Made by a program: the position numbers and the translations under genes. Of a DNA stretch of 7,813 nucleotides, positions 5,193 through 7,813 are shown piece after piece. Source of the stretch: Methyloceanibacter sp. (lineage in GTDB: Bacteria > Pseudomonadota > Alphaproteobacteria > Rhizobiales > Methyloligellaceae); contig JALHTP010000274.1 of NCBI GenBank assembly GCA_022865725.1, positions 1 through 7,813 on the forward strand, in the 5' to 3' direction. Each line of letters begins with the position of its first letter. Position 1 is the stretch's first letter. The notes beneath the pieces are model-generated. The model saw nothing but the letters and a program-made list of their open reading frames with translations, made no database searches and was not told the DNA's origin.

Positions 5193-5627
5193 CTACTTGC
5201 CGTTCTTGAGCGGCAGGCCGAACAGCTCGAGCCGGTGGCCGATCAGCCGGAAGCCCAGTTCGCGCGCCACGGCCTCTTGCAGCCGCTCGATCTGCTCGTT
5301 CGAGAACTCGATCACCTCGCCGGTATTGACGTTGATCAGATGGTCGTGATGGCCATGCCCGGCCGGCTCGTAGCGCGCGCGGCCGTCGCCGAACTCATGA
5401 CGCTCCAGGATGCCGGCGCCCTCGAACAGCCGCACGGTGCGGTAGACGGTGGAAAGCGAGATGCGCGGATCGCGCGCGCTGGCCCGCCGGTAGACTTCCT
5501 CCACGTCGGGATGATCCTCGGCCTCCGACAGCACCTTGGCGATGGTCCGCCGCTGGCCCGTCATGCGCATGCCCCTTTCGGCGCAAAGACGCTCTAGCCT
5601 GCTATCCGCCGTGGAGGTCTTGGGCAT
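5193..5627 (-). CDS. fur: Fur/Mur family metal-responsive transcriptional regulator
   Basis: A 144-residue DNA-binding repressor of the ferric uptake regulator family. The N-terminal winged helix includes RMTGQRR (21-27) and the recognition helix region SLSTVYRTVRLFEGAGI (57-73). The dimerisation half carries the metal ligands, Glu87 and the His-rich cluster His91, His93, His94, Asp95 and His96, followed by NTGEVIEF. The only Cys is Cys15, so the structural CxxC zinc site of E. coli Fur is absent. This matches rhizobial Mur proteins, which respond to manganese rather than iron, and overall the sequence looks close to them. It is clearly not Irr, since the Irr regions I remember are missing. 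The ATG at 5627 gives the full N-terminal helix; its ribosome site is weak. It lies 61 bp after rimI, so it may have its own promoter or be read with the upstream genes. Confidence 0.92.
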   Translation of the reverse strand: MPKTSTADSRLERLCAERGMRMTGQRRTIAKVLSEAEDHPDVEEVYRRASARDPRISLSTVYRTVRLFEGAGILERHEFGDGRARYEPAGHGHHDHLINVNTGEVIEFSNEQIERLQEAVARELGFRLIGHRLELFGLPLKNGK

Positions 5628-5688
5628 GGATCGCTATGCCTACCGTCCGCTCTCTCGCTAGGGCCGCGCCATCATCGGCGGGGCTGCT

Positions 5689-6153
5689 TCAAAGGGCAAG
5701 GCTGAAGATCGCGGCATCGGCGCCGTGCTCGTAGTAGCCTGGTCTCTGGCCGGCCGCGACCGCGCCGAGAGACCGATAAAGAGCAAGGGCAGCCTCGTTG
5801 CCCGCCTCGACCTCGAGAAAGAGGCATCTTCCGCCCGCGCGCCGCAAGCCCGCGACTGCCTCGGTGATGAGCGCCCGCGCCAAGCCTTGGCGGCGATGGG
5901 TCGGCAGAACGCAAAGCGTCAAGATCTCGGCCTCGTCAGAAGCGGCGCGGGCGATCAGAAAGCCTTGCGCCGGGCCTTCACGCTTGGTCGAGGCGACGAG
6001 CGCGAGCACGCCTGGAGCGCCGAGAAACTGCGCCATGGCGGCCTCGTCCCAAGCGCGCACAAACGACCGCGCGTGGATGGAAGCGAGTATCGCCGCGTCG
6101 GAAGGAAGCGCCATCCGAACCGCGATCGAAAGTTTGTCGAGCGATCCCTGCAT
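5689..6153 (-). CDS. rimI: Ribosomal protein S18 alanine N-acetyltransferase (RimI)
   Basis: A 154-residue GNAT acetyltransferase expected to acetylate the N-terminal alanine of ribosomal protein S18 with acetyl-CoA. The acetyl-CoA-binding motif is VLPTHRRQGLA (82-92), fitting R-x-x-G-x-A. Further on come LEVEAGNEAALALY (113-126) and RPGYY (137-141), which are typical of RimI. Glu114 and Tyr126 have the same 12-residue spacing as the catalytic Glu and Tyr described for Salmonella RimI. The usual Arg after LEV is replaced by Glu116. The start ATG overlaps the tsaB stop by one base (TGATG), so translation is probably coupled. TsaB-RimI adjacency is common in bacteria and strengthens the assignment over a generic GNAT enzyme. 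Confidence 0.9.
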   Translation of the reverse strand: MQGSLDKLSIAVRMALPSDAAILASIHARSFVRAWDEAAMAQFLGAPGVLALVASTKREGPAQGFLIARAASDEAEILTLCVLPTHRRQGLARALITEAVAGLRRAGGRCLFLEVEAGNEAALALYRSLGAVAAGQRPGYYEHGADAAIFSLAL

Positions 6154-6842
6154 CAGCGCCTCAGCACCGCTTGGCCTTGCGGCTTGGCGTCGGGGGGACG
6201 CAGATAAAGCGGTCGAAGCGCCGGCACGGTCTCGCCGCTCTGATACGCGATCTCGGCGAGCGCCCCGGCGCTCGGCTGAAGCTCGGGCAGACTTGCATCG
6301 AGGATGCGTCCCTGAAGCGAGGCCGCTTCAGCGAGAAGGCTGGCACCGCTCCCTGCGGCACCGCCAAGCCCACTCGGCAAGAAGCCGAGAGCCTCGTCCG
6401 GCGTGAGCAGAAGCGGGCCCGCAAGCTTGCCGGCCTCCTCGTCGTAGAGCCCGAAATAGACCATGCCTCGCCTGGCATCGACGGCTATGGCGAAAGGCCC
6501 TGGCCCCAAGGCGCCGCTCGCGCGCGCAAGCTCCGCCATCACGGTCAGGCTGTCGGTTCCGAACAGTCTGGCGCCGGTCACCAGCGCCAAGCCGCGCGCG
6601 GCGGCGATCGCAATGCGCACGCCGGTGAAGCTGCCCGGCCCGAGCGTCGCCGCGATCACCTCGATCTCAGCGAAGGCGAGCCCCGCTCCTTGCATGACCT
6701 CCTCCACCATGGGCATGAGCGCCTCGGCATGGCCGCGCGCCATCGTCTCCTCGCGCAGGGAAAGCCTGCGCGCCGCGCCGTCTTTCTGAAGCACCGCGGC
6801 GGAGCAGGCGCCCATGCTGGTGTCGAGCGCTAGAATCTTCAT
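6153..6842 (-). CDS. tsaB: tRNA t6A biosynthesis protein TsaB
   Basis: A 229-residue cytoplasmic protein of the ASKHA fold that works with TsaD and TsaE to transfer the threonylcarbamoyl group to adenosine 37 of ANN-decoding tRNAs. It begins with the typical ILALDTS strand (3-9) and has the family signature TLGPGSFTGVRI (66-77), followed by AIAAARGLAL. It ends with the characteristic YLRPPDAKP (213-221). TsaB lacks the metal-binding His pair of TsaD, which fits here. Length is normal. The ATG lies 9 bp after the stop of the reductase gene. Its ribosome site is weak, as often within tightly packed operons. The gene overlaps rimI by one base. TsaD, TsaE and TsaC are not in this window. Confidence 0.95.
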   Translation of the reverse strand: MKILALDTSMGACSAAVLQKDGAARRLSLREETMARGHAEALMPMVEEVMQGAGLAFAEIEVIAATLGPGSFTGVRIAIAAARGLALVTGARLFGTDSLTVMAELARASGALGPGPFAIAVDARRGMVYFGLYDEEAGKLAGPLLLTPDEALGFLPSGLGGAAGSGASLLAEAASLQGRILDASLPELQPSAGALAEIAYQSGETVPALRPLYLRPPDAKPQGQAVLRR

Positions 6843-6851
6843 CGCGATGTC

Positions 6852-7442
6852 TTAGACGATACGCGCCATCTCGTGGAAGCTGAACCGCGGCGAGCGCGGG
6901 AACAGCGCGCTCGAATCGCCATAGGCGAGGCTGCACAAAAAGTTGGATTTGACGTTGCTGCCGGCGAAGAACTCGCGATCGACGCCCGCATTGTCGAAGC
7001 CCGACATCGGCCCGCAATCGAGGCCCAGCGCCCGCGCCGCCATGATCAGATAGGCGCCTTGCAGCGTGCCGTTGCGGAAGGCGGTCTCGGCGATCTTCTT
7101 CTCGTTCCCCGCGAACCAGCTCTTGGCGTCGGTGTGCGGGAAGAGCTTGGGCAGATGCTGGTAGAAGTCCAGGTCGTAGCCGATGATGGCGCAGACCGCC
7201 GCCTGCATACTCTTGTCGCGATTGCCTTCGGACAGATGCGGCTTCAGCCGCTCCTTCGCCTCGCGCGATTTCACGAAGACGAAGCGCGCCGGGCTGCAAT
7301 TGGCCGATGTCGGCCCGAGCTTGGCGAGATCGACGATGGCGTGCAGCATCTCGTTGGGGACGTCGACGTCGCGCCAGGCGTTATGCGTGCGCGCCGCGCG
7401 GAACAGCTGGTCGAGACAAGCGTCGGGAAGACGCCCGCTCAA
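6852..7442 (-). CDS. Nitroreductase-family protein, RutE/HadB type (malonic semialdehyde reductase-like)
   Basis: A 196-residue FMN-dependent oxidoreductase of the RutE/HadB branch. E. coli RutE reduces malonic semialdehyde to 3-hydroxypropionate in uracil breakdown. The signatures are RTHNAW (18-23), the FMN-binding GPTSANCSPARF (43-54), DLDFYQHLPKLFPH in the middle, and GPMSGFDNAGVD plus GSNVKSNFLCSLAYGD near the end. The start is inferred to be TTG at 7442, which overlaps the nfu stop as TTGA and gives exactly the length of E. coli RutE. No in-frame ATG or GTG lies near it, and an AGAGG sits 10 bases upstream. No other rut gene is present, so the true substrate is unknown. The Nfu context may suggest a housekeeping redox role, which is inference. 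Confidence 0.88.
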   Translation of the reverse strand: MSGRLPDACLDQLFRAARTHNAWRDVDVPNEMLHAIVDLAKLGPTSANCSPARFVFVKSREAKERLKPHLSEGNRDKSMQAAVCAIIGYDLDFYQHLPKLFPHTDAKSWFAGNEKKIAETAFRNGTLQGAYLIMAARALGLDCGPMSGFDNAGVDREFFAGSNVKSNFLCSLAYGDSSALFPRSPRFSFHEMARIV

Positions 7443-7813
7443 ACCGGCCGCACCTCTTGCACCTCGGGAATGAAATGCCGCAGCAGGTTCTCGATGCCGT
7501 GCCGGAGCGTCGCCGTCGAGCTCGGGCAGCCCGAGCAGGCGCCGCGCATATGCAGATAGACGATGCCGCCGCGATAGCCCTGGAAGGTGATGTCGCCGCC
7601 GTCCTGCGCCACGGCCGGACGGACGCGCGTCTCCAGCAGCTCCTTGATGGTCTTGACCGTCTCCTCGTCCTCGGGCGCAAAGAACTCGCCTCCGGCCGAG
7701 CTTTCCGAACCCGTCTGCTCGCCCTCGGTCACGGCCTCGCCGGAAAGATAATGCTCCATGATGGCGCCGAGGATGGCGGGCTTCAGATGCTGCCACTCGC
7801 CGTCGCCCTTGGT
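7439..7813 (-). CDS. Nfu-type Fe-S cluster scaffold protein, N-terminus outside the window
   Basis: The visible 124 residues are the end of a NifU-family protein that carries and delivers Fe-S clusters. The first part, from DGEWQHLKPAILGAIMEHYLSG, matches the end of the Nfu N-terminal domain. An acidic, Gly/Ser-rich linker follows (about residues 26-50 of the visible part). The C-terminal NifU domain has TVKTIKELLETRVRPAVAQD, GGDI, and the cluster-binding GACSGCPSS with Cys93 and Cys96 of the visible part. The reading frame stays open to the right edge, so the ATG at 7759 is internal and the gene begins beyond 7813. This two-domain arrangement is like human NFU1, not like E. coli NfuA. Its stop overlaps the TTG start of the reductase by four bases. 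It is the first gene seen of the minus-strand operon. Confidence 0.93.
   Translation of the reverse strand, partial: TKGDGEWQHLKPAILGAIMEHYLSGEAVTEGEQTGSESSAGGEFFAPEDEETVKTIKELLETRVRPAVAQDGGDITFQGYRGGIVYLHMRGACSGCPSSTATLRHGIENLLRHFIPEVQEVRPV

Noticed and set aside
7443..7796. Extension of the reductase frame upstream of its TTG
   Set aside because: This part is the shadow of nfu in another frame and has no similarity to the RutE family. The family N-terminus begins right after the TTG.

Overview
The window looks like ordinary chromosomal DNA of an alphaproteobacterium, most likely a Hyphomicrobiales (Rhizobiales) member. The signs are high GC, dense coding, a Mur-type Fur protein without the C-terminal CxxC zinc site, and a co-directional run nfu - RutE-like nitroreductase - tsaB - rimI - fur - plsC that, from memory, resembles the gene order of many rhizobia. 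The species cannot be named. There is no IS element, CRISPR array, tRNA, rRNA or clear sign of recent transfer.

Left part (1-3039). A minus-strand gene starts at the very left edge, of which only two codons are visible. After a leader with a 15-bp tandem duplication comes a YaeI/YkuE-type metallophosphoesterase (+). It converges, 9 bp apart, on a small membrane protein of the CarS-like (CDP-archaeol synthase) family (-). CarS is divergent from an Fsr-type major facilitator transporter (+).

Middle part (3040-3999). A 362-bp gene-free stretch holds two strong imperfect hairpins with a promoter-like element between them. It leads into a 183-residue hypothetical protein with three parts: an N-terminal coiled coil, a His/Gln/Pro-rich linker made of three 24-bp DNA repeats, and a C-terminal domain that may be winged-helix. 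A perfect 11-bp-stem hairpin separates this gene from the convergent plsC.

Right part (4000-7813). All genes are on the minus strand, so transcription runs from right to left. The order is an Nfu-type Fe-S scaffold (cut by the window edge), a RutE/HadB-like flavin reductase (TTG start overlapping the nfu stop), tsaB (t6A tRNA modification), rimI (overlapping tsaB by one base), fur/mur, a small secreted four-cysteine protein, and plsC. The first four are so tightly packed that one transcript is very likely. fur, the small gene and plsC follow with gaps of 48-98 bp. TsaB and RimI are frequently encoded side by side. Nfu and Fur give the cluster a metal/Fe-S theme. PlsC and the CarS homologue both act, or probably act, in phospholipid metabolism.

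No new multi-gene system is evident. The items most worth a second look are the coiled-coil/His-linker protein with its structured leader, the four-Cys exported protein whose stop codon lies inside a tandem duplication, and the bacterial CarS homologue.
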